From assembly GCA_002825515.1 (NCBI GenBank), contig PJET01000137.1, positions 1-16,284 on the forward strand: DNA of 16,284 bases, in the 5' to 3' direction. This DNA comes from Candidatus Thorarchaeota archaeon MP11T_1. GTDB taxonomy: Archaea; Asgardarchaeota; Thorarchaeia; Thorarchaeales; Thorarchaeaceae. The position numbers and the translations under genes are program-made. Below the pieces are notes generated by a model. That model was not told where the DNA came from and searched no databases. It saw only the letters and a list, made by a program, of their open reading frames with translations. This document shows, one piece after another, positions 7,123 through 14,205 of the stretch. How positions within the stretch are numbered: position 1 is the first letter of the stretch; each line of letters starts with the position of its first letter.

Positions 7123-7662
7123 TCAAGTCAGCCTCTTCACTAATTTCTTGGACTGATCTTGAAATTCCGCCAGAGAGCCTTCATTTACAAGCATGATATC
7201 GCTTAGTGCAATCACTCCTCCGAGTCCTACAGAGATTTCCCTGATATCACGTTCCCTGAACACTTCCCAGCTCGGAGGTGCATCTTCACGATTTCGTTCA
7301 CGGAGTCGTTTGTAGCGTTCTTTTGGAGATGCATGAACACAGACAATGACAACAGCTTCAGCGCAATCATCAAAAACATCGATTTCGGCAATACTCCTAC
7401 AACCCTCAATGACAACAATTTCAGAGCCGAGTTCTTTCAGGTCATCAATGCAAAACAATGCAACTGCTCCTGGACCATCCTCTTCTCGGAGTTCTAACAT
7501 GATTTTCTTAGTATTCACTGGATTGGGCTCAAGACCACGCCTACGGGCTTCATTACGTATCACATCGCCCATTACAATCACTGGAATACCAACATCATGG
7601 AATGCTTGAGCAACACCGCTCTTTCCTGCACCGGGCATACCAGTCACAATCACCAGTTTCAT
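7123..7662 (-). CDS. UPF0200 family P-loop kinase-like protein
   Basis: A 179-residue P-loop NTPase of the UPF0200 family, related to nucleotide kinases and dephospho-CoA kinase. The Walker A motif GMPGAGKS is at residues 8-15, followed by VIVMGDVIRNEARRRGL, which resembles the substrate-lid region of adenylate-type kinases, and the Arg-rich RYKRLRERNR lid segment. The strand IVVIEGCRS fits the second nucleotide-binding strand. Its substrate is unknown. The ATG at 7662 is preferred because GGTGG sits five bases upstream and the P-loop is then at the N-terminus. A GTG at 7737 would add 25 residues that look unlike the family. It is directly followed by UPF0201. Confidence 0.88.
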   Translation of the reverse strand: MKLVIVTGMPGAGKSGVAQAFHDVGIPVIVMGDVIRNEARRRGLEPNPVNTKKIMLELREEDGPGAVALFCIDDLKELGSEIVVIEGCRSIAEIDVFDDCAEAVVIVCVHASPKERYKRLRERNREDAPPSWEVFRERDIREISVGLGGVIALSDIMLVNEGSLAEFQDQSKKLVKRLT

Positions 7663-7757
7663 TTTTCCCACCAGAAACCTCTCGCCTTCGTCTTGTGATT
7701 GTCCTTTAAGAATTCCCTTGGAGTCAATTAGCGTCACTGTAATATTGTAGATTTGAC

Positions 7758-7766
7758 ATATTTAAT
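7758..7766 (-). promoter_or_regulatory. Possible TATA box in the UPF0200/ThpR divergent region
   Basis: ATTAAATAT on the minus strand is a good archaeal TATA-like element. It would place the start of the UPF0200 transcript near 7736, leaving a ~73-base leader before the ATG at 7662. On the plus strand the same AT-rich core would put the start at the ThpR start codon itself, upstream of which a Shine-Dalgarno GAGGTG (7775-7780) would then be excluded. I therefore assign it to the minus strand with modest confidence. Confidence 0.4.
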
Positions 7767-7786
7767 CAATAATAGAGGTGCTAAGT

Positions 7787-8356
7787 GTGAATAACGATAT
7801 CAGAGCATTCTTGAGTATAAATATTGAAAATCAGGCCTTGTTATCCCAGATTCGGACTATACAACAGAAATTGGACCAAACTGCTGCGAAAATGAAGATT
7901 GTCAAGAGTGAAAATATCCATTTCACCCTACGATTTTTTGGTGATACACCGATATCAACATTGGATCAGATCAAATCTCGTCTTGTTGAAATCGAGTTCA
8001 ATCCATTTGAGATTGAAATTGCGGGAGTTGGATCGTTCCCCAACAGACGAAGACCCAGAATTATTTGGATTGGTGTCACCGAAAATGCACCTGAAGTAGT
8101 GAAAATCAAGAGTAAAATTGACTCTTTACTGATTGATATTGGGTATCAACCTGAGAGAAGAAAATACACTCCACATGCTACAATCGCAAGAGTTCGATAT
8201 GTTAAGGATTCAAAACGAATCGCTGACAATTTGGAATGTTTGGCTGACGAAGTTATTGGAAAGATGACTGTCACTGGAATCACGATGATGAAAAGCAACC
8301 TCACACCCTTGGGACCTATCTACGAGTCGCTATGGAAAATTGGGTCTGATTCTTGA
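7787..8356 (+). CDS. thpR: RNA 2',3'-cyclic phosphodiesterase (2H family, LigT/ThpR)
   Basis: A 189-residue 2H phosphoesterase. Family members hydrolyse 2',3'-cyclic phosphate RNA ends to 2'-phosphate and can join tRNA halves by 2'-5' bonds in vitro. The two signature His-x-Thr motifs are intact: HFTLRFFG with His45 and HATIARV with His130. The N-terminal IRAFLSINIE strand and the central RRPRIIWIGV strand are typical, and the length is normal. A GTG start at 7787 is chosen because GAGGTG lies six bases upstream; an in-frame GTG at 7778 is part of that Shine-Dalgarno. The gene is convergent with the intron-containing tRNA-Pro, whose T-run terminator touches this stop codon. Confidence 0.9.
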   Translation: MNNDIRAFLSINIENQALLSQIRTIQQKLDQTAAKMKIVKSENIHFTLRFFGDTPISTLDQIKSRLVEIEFNPFEIEIAGVGSFPNRRRPRIIWIGVTENAPEVVKIKSKIDSLLIDIGYQPERRKYTPHATIARVRYVKDSKRIADNLECLADEVIGKMTVTGITMMKSNLTPLGPIYESLWKIGSDS

Positions 8357-8360
8357 AAAA
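8356..8360 (-). terminator. Oligo-T terminator of the tRNA-Pro gene
   Basis: Five consecutive T on the minus strand begin two bases after the encoded CCA end. This fits oligo-T termination of archaeal RNA polymerase. The run overlaps the last base of the ThpR stop codon on the other strand. Confidence 0.6.
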
Positions 8361-8380
8361 GATGGTGGGCCGGGGGAGAC

Positions 8381-8408
8381 GTATTCCGATTGGGAAACCC
8401 CAAGTCGT
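8381..8408 (-). other. tRNA-Pro intron 2, noncanonical, in the T-loop (58/59)
   Basis: Twenty-eight bases interrupt the T-loop after TTCAA. The bulge-helix-bulge motif is textbook. The central helix GTTC/GAAT has four pairs, with bulges AAA and ACG of exactly three bases. The inner helix is CGA/TCG extended by TTGGG/CCCAA around one bulged C and capped by a GTTT loop. Cutting between bases two and three of each bulge leaves the seven-base T loop TTCAAGT between a perfect five-pair T stem. Confidence 0.82.
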
Positions 8409-8429
8409 TTGAACTCCCGATCTCTTGCA

Positions 8430-8461
8430 TTCTGTGACTTAAGGCGTGAGTTCCTCAGTCG
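8430..8461 (-). other. tRNA-Pro intron 1, canonical position 37/38
   Basis: Thirty-two bases between G37 and T38, restoring the loop TTGGGGT typical of tRNA-Pro. Inside the intron GACT (8460-8457) pairs with AGTC, giving the inner helix. The central helix of the bulge-helix-bulge motif would be TTGG against ACAG, with one G-U and one G-A mismatch, flanked by three-base bulges GGC and AAT. This is a relaxed rather than perfect motif, as is common for archaeal introns at this site. Confidence 0.75.
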
Positions 8462-8594
8462 CCCCAAGCAAGAATCATACCAAGCTAGACTACCGACCCA
8501 TGCTGTATGATGCTCGGGAAGAGCCCATGGCTGGAGCTGTCGTGTCTTGAACTGAAGATAAACATTGTCACTCTCTGGTTCTTTTTGAGAGATG

Positions 8595-8614
8595 TTTGGA
8601 ACACGTGTTCGAAA
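8595..8614. promoter_or_regulatory. Dyad upstream of the deacetylase gene, candidate operator
   Basis: GAACACGTGTTC at 8599-8610 is a perfect 12-bp palindrome. It extends to 20 bp as TTTG...GAAA, with only the two G positions breaking symmetry. It lies about 90 bp before the deacetylase ATG and directly abuts an AT-rich stretch AAAATAATT (8612-8620) that could be its TATA box. This arrangement suits a dimeric regulator, but no binding protein is known from the sequence. The rest of the 8500-8701 gap holds nothing else I can name. Confidence 0.4.
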
Positions 8615-8701
8615 ATAATTGTCATTTGCGCCAAAGATTCAGACTTATCAGTATCTTCACCATTCTGTTGCACTTGTAATCAAACAAGAGATGACTTTGT
8701 A

Positions 8702-9751
8702 ATGGCCACCGACTTAGTATACCATGATATCTTTGTTCAACATGTGATGTCTCCAGGACATCCAGAGAACCCAGAACGACTAAGGAGTGCAATGAGCTCG
8801 ATTAGTGCTGCAAGTCTATTAGATGATCAAAGAGTACATCTTTTGACCCCAATGAAAGCCCCCTTGGATGAGGTCTATCTGCTTCATAGTAAGGCATACC
8901 TTGAGAGAATCAAAGCAAAATCAGAGAAGGGGGGTGGTTTCTTTACAGGAGATACTTCTGTTAATTCATACACATATGATGCAGCCTTATTCGCTGCAGG
9001 TGGAGGTATAGAATCTGTTGACCGAATTATGCAAGGGGATTCTGAGAATGCATTTGTTTTGTGTAGGCCCCCAGGACATCATGCTGAGTATGAAAAAGCA
9101 TATGGTTTCTGTTTCATTAACAATATAGCAGTAGCAGCAATGCATCTTTTGCAAAAACATGATTTTAAACGTGTGATGATAGTGGATTATGATGCTCATC
9201 ATGGAAACGGTACACAACGTAGTTTCTACTCTTCTAAGAATGTACTCTATGTGGGGCTTCATCAGGATGGAAGAACATTGTTTCCAGGGTCCGGATTTGT
9301 GGATGAGATTGGAACAGGTGAGGGTGAAGGCTACACAATTAATCTGGCAATGTATCCGGGGGCAGGAGATGCTTCGTATAGTAGAGCTTTTTCAGAGGTG
9401 ATCGAACCGATTGCCGATTCCTATAATCCTGAGTTCATTCTTGTTTCAGTTGGTTATGATGGTCATTTTAGAGATCCACAGACTCACTTAGGACTCACCA
9501 CTTCGGGATTTGCAATGATGAACTCGAGGTTGAAACAGATTGCAATTTCATACGCTGAGGGAAGGATAGCATGTTTTCTAGAAGGTGGTTATAATCTCGA
9601 TATCATGGGAATGTGTTCATTGAACCTACTTCAGGAGTTGTCTGGTACAAGTGTCACATCATTTGATGATGAATATAATGAGAGTGAAATAGCAAACGAA
9701 TACACAGAGAAACTGATTGAGAGGATTGTTGCTGATTCTCCTCTTTTGTAG
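8702..9751 (+). CDS. Histone deacetylase family protein (class II-like)
   Basis: A 349-residue zinc-dependent deacetylase of the arginase/deacetylase fold, related to class II HDACs and acetylpolyamine amidohydrolases. Diagnostic segments are HPENPERL (20-27), the catalytic pair in RPPGHHAEY (His126, His127), the zinc site VDYDAHHGNGTQ (Asp164, His166), the third zinc ligand Asp253 in SVGYDGHFRDP, and the catalytic Tyr297 in LEGGYN. All catalytic residues are present, so it should be active on acetyl-lysine or an acetylated small amine; which one cannot be decided here. The frame is open 65 codons further upstream, but MATDLVYHDI is where the family fold begins. It is convergent with hel308, the stops being four bases apart. 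Confidence 0.92.
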   Translation: MATDLVYHDIFVQHVMSPGHPENPERLRSAMSSISAASLLDDQRVHLLTPMKAPLDEVYLLHSKAYLERIKAKSEKGGGFFTGDTSVNSYTYDAALFAAGGGIESVDRIMQGDSENAFVLCRPPGHHAEYEKAYGFCFINNIAVAAMHLLQKHDFKRVMIVDYDAHHGNGTQRSFYSSKNVLYVGLHQDGRTLFPGSGFVDEIGTGEGEGYTINLAMYPGAGDASYSRAFSEVIEPIADSYNPEFILVSVGYDGHFRDPQTHLGLTTSGFAMMNSRLKQIAISYAEGRIACFLEGGYNLDIMGMCSLNLLQELSGTSVTSFDDEYNESEIANEYTEKLIERIVADSPLL

Positions 9752-9755
9752 GAGC

Positions 9756-12002
9756 TTATTCATCAAAATCCTCCAATAGTGTCTGCATTGAATCAATATC
9801 ATCATCGATCCAATCATCAGGTTCGGTGATTGTTAGCTTTATATCAAAGCCTAGCTGTTTCTTGATTGATTCTGCAATTGTGGTTCCAATGGTCGGTATC
9901 CTTGCTAGTTCTTCTACAGGAACTTTGTATAAATCGGATAGATTGACTAAATTGTAATTGTGAAGCATTCTACCTCGCACTCTTCCGATTCCTCTGAGAC
10001 CTACAAGCTCTAGAATATCAGAACGTACGCCATAACGAAGTCGCGATTTCAAGTTTTGAAGAAAAGGAACGTGACTAGGAGCATTGGAAATTCTGGAGAT
10101 TTCTGATGCTGCGTATGTCAACCATTCTGCAGATTGGACAAATCTATGGACATCGCCCATTCCAACATTGTATCTCTCTGTAATATCCTTCTCAGTTTTC
10201 TCGGAAATCCAATCCTGAAGTAATGATGCGGTCTTCACTTGAGCGAGAAATTCTGCGTAAGCACGAGGACTCTCTTCAATAGGTGGTTGAACCATGAGCT
10301 CGTCAAGCAAGTCATCCACAGCAACTTCATACTCTTCAGCCTCTGACCTAGTCACATATGTGAGTGGTTGGTCTGGAGTGTGGCATAGTAGATGTAAAAC
10401 TCCTATTATGCTGTGACTTTCTGTTCCGGACAAGATATCGCGAAAAAGAATTGCTGTGTAGGGGTCGATATATAATTGAGAGGCTCTTCGTCCAAGTGGT
10501 GTGGCGGCGTATGAGCCATCTGAGCCTGTTTCTATCAGACGACCTTCCTCGAGAAAACCAAGAGCCGATGATACATGCTGATTAATCTCCCACTGATCAA
10601 ACTGATATGAGAAAAAGGTGCCTGCAATTAGTGAGTCAATCTCTTCTCGGTTTCGTGTCATTTCAGCTGCTATGGAAGCCAGAAGATGAGCTCTTACTGC
10701 ACGTGGAGAGGCTAACTTGGAGGTTATTTCTTCAGGTTCTGATAGTGTGTAGTTATCAACAAGGAAATCATGTTCTGCTTCTGTCCTAGCTATAAGAACT
10801 GCCTCTCCGTAATCATCATACTTTGGCCTACCTGCTCTTCCAGCCATCTGTTTATACTCAAGAACGGGAATAGCATAACTTCCACGGTCTGGTTCATAAC
10901 GCCTGTAATCGCGAATAATTACACGTCTTGAGGGGAGATTGACACCCGCTGCAAGAGTTGGAGTGGCAACAATCACTTTCAGAAGATTGTCCTTGAAACA
11001 GTCTTCAACAAGTGCACGTTCTTGGTTGTCGAGACCTGCATGGTGAAAAGCAGCTCCGTTTGCTATCAGTCGCGCAAGCATTTTGGATGCCTCAGGTGCA
11101 GAAGGAGCACCCCCGATTTTTGTCGCAGCTTTGGAGAGTTGATGCATTACATCATCCGAGATATACCTGCGGAGAGATGAAGCAAGCTTCTTAGCAACTG
11201 CAACAGTCGACCGACGGCTTGAAACAAAGACAAGAACTTGACCATCTTCATCAAGGGTGTCACAGACAACATCTGCTAATTCTTCTCTCCGAGTCCTTTT
11301 GATTCTCTTTGGTGCATTTTTTCCATCTTTGTAGAAACTGATCATGCCATCCAAATAGACTCCTTCACTTAGAGGGACTGGTCTCCAAGTATCTATCACA
11401 ATCTCAGCACATAGCCACTCAGCAATTTGATTTGCGTTTGAAATAGTTGCGCTTAATGCTACAATTTGGACATCTTCTATGATTAGAGAGAGTTTTGCCA
11501 GTACCATTTCAAGTGTAGGACCCCTTTTTGGGTCATTGATTAAATGTACTTCATCAGCTATTACAATTCCAACATCATTAATCCATTCAGCCTTATGACG
11601 AACCAATGAGTCGGCTCGTTCGGTCGTCACTATAACAATATCCGCATCGTGCAGACCTCTTCCGGGAGAATCATAATCACCTACAGACATTGCTGTAGTA
11701 ATGCCTAATGATTCGTATTTCTTGAACTCTGCGTATTTCTCACGAGCAAGGGATTTTAGTGGCACAAGATAAAGTGCCTTACCGCGTCCATCTAGTATTG
11801 TTTTGAGCATACAAATTTCTGCAACTAGTGTTTTGCCTGAGCTTGTGGGTATCGCAAGAACCAGGTTCTTTCCATCAAGAACTCCTGTTTTGAATGCACT
11901 GACTTGAGGTGGAAAAAAATCCGATATTCCTTGTGCATGAAGGTGTGCGATTATTCTTCTGTTGATGTTCAGCTCATCAAGTCGAATATTTTTCCTCTCC
12001 AC
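9756..12002 (-). CDS. hel308: ATP-dependent DNA helicase Hel308
   Basis: A 748-residue superfamily 2 helicase of the Hel308/Ski2-like group, a 3'-5' helicase thought to act at stalled replication forks. Motifs in order are the Q motif around Pro-Pro-Gln (31-33), Walker A IPTSSGKT (51-58), DEVH (150-153), SATIS (184-188), VFVSSRRS (~258-265), the FHHAGL segment, ATPTLAAGVNLP (~346-357) and QMAGRAGR (385-392). A C-terminal helix-hairpin-helix unit (LVGLRGIGRVRGRML, then RIPTIGTTIAESI) matches the Hel308 tail. The start is a GTG; GGAGAGG lies right at it rather than upstream, so the exact start is uncertain by a few codons. The gene follows mcm by 29 bp on the same strand, which suggests cotranscription. 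Confidence 0.93.
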   Translation of the reverse strand: MERKNIRLDELNINRRIIAHLHAQGISDFFPPQVSAFKTGVLDGKNLVLAIPTSSGKTLVAEICMLKTILDGRGKALYLVPLKSLAREKYAEFKKYESLGITTAMSVGDYDSPGRGLHDADIVIVTTERADSLVRHKAEWINDVGIVIADEVHLINDPKRGPTLEMVLAKLSLIIEDVQIVALSATISNANQIAEWLCAEIVIDTWRPVPLSEGVYLDGMISFYKDGKNAPKRIKRTRREELADVVCDTLDEDGQVLVFVSSRRSTVAVAKKLASSLRRYISDDVMHQLSKAATKIGGAPSAPEASKMLARLIANGAAFHHAGLDNQERALVEDCFKDNLLKVIVATPTLAAGVNLPSRRVIIRDYRRYEPDRGSYAIPVLEYKQMAGRAGRPKYDDYGEAVLIARTEAEHDFLVDNYTLSEPEEITSKLASPRAVRAHLLASIAAEMTRNREEIDSLIAGTFFSYQFDQWEINQHVSSALGFLEEGRLIETGSDGSYAATPLGRRASQLYIDPYTAILFRDILSGTESHSIIGVLHLLCHTPDQPLTYVTRSEAEEYEVAVDDLLDELMVQPPIEESPRAYAEFLAQVKTASLLQDWISEKTEKDITERYNVGMGDVHRFVQSAEWLTYAASEISRISNAPSHVPFLQNLKSRLRYGVRSDILELVGLRGIGRVRGRMLHNYNLVNLSDLYKVPVEELARIPTIGTTIAESIKKQLGFDIKLTITEPDDWIDDDIDSMQTLLEDFDE

Positions 12003-12031
12003 AGTGTAATAATGGTATAGACTACTATAGG

Positions 12032-14098
12032 CTAGCTCTGAGAGTGTCTGATTTTGCCCTCTCGTGGGCTATACAGTATTCCCTCAGCTAATAGTTTCTC
12101 AATAACTTCTTCAGCACGTTCTCGAGGAAGACCCATTGAAACAGCTCTCTGAATCAAGGCATCTCGATTCACTGTTGAAGTTCCTTCAGACTCCATATCG
12201 CGAATAGCTTTTATGATGATATCTGAGGAACTCCGCTGTGATGCACTCATCTTTGAAACAAGACGGTCAATGTCGATTTTTCCGGTTATCCTGTCAAGTG
12301 CCACCATACGTAGAGATTCTTCCATGAGTCTGACTGCTGCTTGAGCATCTTCTTTGGTAACTTTGGATTGTAAGGCCATTCTTGCTCTTGCCTCTGACAG
12401 ACGAACAAGTGATTCCAGCTGACGAGCTGTGATTGGAACTGGTGAAGCTCCGCCTTCTGCACTCTTTCGAAGATCTACATAGAAGTTCTCAATCACTTCT
12501 GCAGCCTCTGGCGATAATTTTGGAATTACATAGCGATTAGCATATCCAATGTACTTTTTCAGGAAATCCGGGGGGATAGTGGGTGTTGTACTCGGACCTT
12601 TCGTTTTCTTCATCTGATGCATATCAAGTATGAATTGTGCAAGTTCTCGGTCTCTTGTAGCCTCTGGTGTATCAACTAAAATCCAAACCAAATCAAATCT
12701 TGAGAGGATAGTGAATGGTAACCGAATATTATCTTGAATGGAGAGTGAAGATTCGTAGCGACCTAAGGTTGGGTTAGCAGCAGCAAGAATTGATGTTCTT
12801 GCATTTAATGTAGCAACGATTCCAGCTTTTGCGATACTAACTGTATGTTGTTCCATGGCTTCGTGTATAGCAGTTCGGTCGTTAGGATCCATCTTATCAA
12901 ACTCGTCTATACATGCAATTCCTTGATCAGACAAAACTAATGCTCCAGCCTCCAGCGTCATTGCGCCGGATTCTGTATCATGAATTACAGCTGCTGTGAG
13001 TCCTGCTGCGGTGGTCCCCTTACCGGAAGTGTAAAGCCCTCTAGCAGCTAACCCGGAAACAAATTTGAGAATCTGGCTTTTGCCTGTTCCAGGGTCCCCA
13101 ATCATCAATATGTTAGATTTTCCTCTAAGACGTGTTCCATCAGGTAGTGTCTTTCCAACACCACCAAAAAGAAGAAGCGCAATTGACTCTTTGATGTGTT
13201 CATGGCCTTGTATTGATGGAGCAATAGAAGCATAAATTCTTTCATGGACGTATTGATCCTCAGCTAGTTCCTTTATTCGTTTCTCGTCTTCTTCGGATAT
13301 CTCAAGTTGTTCGTACTCTTTCTCAGATATTTCTACGCCAATTGCTTCGATGTAGACATTGAATGTTGCTAACCTTCCGCCCCTTCTTGAAAAATCGGGA
13401 GATGTTTGGAGAGTTCCAGTCACCTTGACCAGTTCTCCAGGTCTAGATATATCAACTATATCTCCTTCAAATATTACATCAACAGATCGAGGCATCTGAC
13501 CGGGGGGTAGCTCCTCAGGTGATTCTTGTATCCTAACTTTTTGCCAGTCCTTGAACTGTGATTTTTGAGGGATTAAACGCATTGGAGTCTTTTTTGTACA
13601 GACTGGACACAAGGCAGGTTCTGTGTATCTTCCTTCTTCTTGTGGTTGAGGTATTTCTGCTTGGCAGATTCTACAAAGGAACATGGCCTGGACTAGAAGT
13701 GGTTTGACCTCACTAGCCCTCATCATGATACCACTGATGTGTATCAGCTTGCCAATGTGACGTGATCGGAGCGCACGTAATGCCACATGTTCAGGGTAGT
13801 TAACAAAGCGCATCTTTAGGAAGCTGACATCAAGACTGGCAACATAGTCTGGGTCTTCAACACGAAGTACTGAAATTAGGGCATTATCAGACATCTCTAA
13901 GAACTTTTGAGGGTCTTCAGCCGCAAGTGCCATGAACACGTTATCGAAGCTTGTCAGGTCCTGAAAGTCCACGGTAAGTGAGAGTTCATCATTGATTGAC
14001 ATTTGCTGGATTCTTGACCAATAGATCAAAATTCCCTGCTCATCTTTGTATGTTCGAAGGAACTCCTCGAATCTTTCTTGTTCATCATAACCGGACAT
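12032..14098 (-). CDS. mcm: Minichromosome maintenance replicative DNA helicase
   Basis: A 688-residue MCM, the hexameric 3'-5' replicative helicase. It shows an N-terminal DNA-binding region with a four-Cys zinc site (CRIC at 142-145 and CPVC at 164-167), an OB-fold part to about residue 255, then the AAA+ core. Walker A is GDPGTGKS (334-341), Walker B CIDEFDKM (396-403), sensor 1 is in LAAANPTLGR, and the arginine finger is LSRFD with Arg467. The last ~80 residues form the winged-helix domain (DIIIKAIRDME, then EEVIEKLLAEGILYSP). All key residues are present and the length is typical. The ATG at 14098 follows GAGGCTGGTAAAG, a usable Shine-Dalgarno. It sits between the GINS gene upstream and hel308 downstream. 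Confidence 0.97.
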   Translation of the reverse strand: MSGYDEQERFEEFLRTYKDEQGILIYWSRIQQMSINDELSLTVDFQDLTSFDNVFMALAAEDPQKFLEMSDNALISVLRVEDPDYVASLDVSFLKMRFVNYPEHVALRALRSRHIGKLIHISGIMMRASEVKPLLVQAMFLCRICQAEIPQPQEEGRYTEPALCPVCTKKTPMRLIPQKSQFKDWQKVRIQESPEELPPGQMPRSVDVIFEGDIVDISRPGELVKVTGTLQTSPDFSRRGGRLATFNVYIEAIGVEISEKEYEQLEISEEDEKRIKELAEDQYVHERIYASIAPSIQGHEHIKESIALLLFGGVGKTLPDGTRLRGKSNILMIGDPGTGKSQILKFVSGLAARGLYTSGKGTTAAGLTAAVIHDTESGAMTLEAGALVLSDQGIACIDEFDKMDPNDRTAIHEAMEQHTVSIAKAGIVATLNARTSILAAANPTLGRYESSLSIQDNIRLPFTILSRFDLVWILVDTPEATRDRELAQFILDMHQMKKTKGPSTTPTIPPDFLKKYIGYANRYVIPKLSPEAAEVIENFYVDLRKSAEGGASPVPITARQLESLVRLSEARARMALQSKVTKEDAQAAVRLMEESLRMVALDRITGKIDIDRLVSKMSASQRSSSDIIIKAIRDMESEGTSTVNRDALIQRAVSMGLPRERAEEVIEKLLAEGILYSPREGKIRHSQS

Positions 14099-14112
14099 CT
14101 TTACCAGCCTCG

Positions 14113-14126
14113 ATAATGTTCATTAT
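14113..14126. repeat. Short inverted repeat in the mcm leader
   Basis: ATAATG and CATTAT are separated by two bases, giving a perfect six-base dyad ending 15 bp before the mcm ATG and downstream of the predicted transcription start. The two-base spacer is too short for an RNA hairpin, so a DNA-binding site is the more natural reading. It is AT-rich and could be chance. Confidence 0.3.
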
Positions 14127-14179
14127 TCTGGGGTGAGCAATCGTCTGTCAGTATCCGACTCCTTGTTCTTTTTGATTTG

Positions 14180-14187
14180 TATTTAAG
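14180..14187 (-). promoter_or_regulatory. TATA box for mcm-hel308
   Basis: CTTAAATA on the minus strand matches the archaeal TATA consensus. It would start transcription near 14157, giving a leader of about 59 bases before the mcm ATG. It lies in the 107-bp gap between the GINS stop and mcm, so mcm-hel308 may have its own promoter in addition to any read-through from the GINS gene. Confidence 0.5.
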
Positions 14188-14205
14188 GGCACTAATACTC
14201 ATTGT

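Larger units (their letters stand above)
8363..8499 (-). tRNA. tRNA-Pro(GGG), two introns, CCA encoded
   Basis: Read 8499 to 8363, this folds as a tRNA once two introns are removed. The acceptor GGGTCGG pairs with CCGGCCC (one G-U) and is followed by encoded ACCA. The D arm is GTCT/TGAT with T8, A9 and G10. The anticodon stem CTTGC (8472-8468) pairs with GCAAG (8428-8424); the spliced loop is TTGGGGT, giving anticodon GGG. The variable region is AGATC. The T stem GGGAG (8418-8414) pairs perfectly with CTCCC (8378-8374), and the spliced T loop is TTCAAGT. Introns are at 8461-8430 (32 nt, position 37/38) and 8408-8381 (28 nt, position 58/59). The mature RNA is 77 nt including CCA. G10 is a plausible substrate of the nearby Trm-G10. 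No TATA box sits at the usual distance; TTTATC near 8555-8564 would imply a 5' leader. Confidence 0.88.

Noticed and set aside
7663..7737. GTG start adding 25 residues to UPF0200
   Set aside because: The ATG at 7662 has GGTGG five bases upstream and places the P-loop at the N-terminus, as in the family.
8512..8524. Small hairpin GCTC/GAGC upstream of the tRNA gene
   Set aside because: Only four pairs with no T-run; not distinguishable from chance.
8504..8556. C/D box guide RNA candidate (ATGATGC near CTGA)
   Set aside because: The C box is imperfect, no convincing D' and C' boxes lie between, and no clear guide region stands out.
8507..8701. Sixty-five-codon extension of the deacetylase with a hydrophobic Cys-rich N-terminus
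   Set aside because: The deacetylase fold begins right after ATG 8702, and the extension contains the dyad and AT-rich promoter-like sequence; it is probably a chance open frame.
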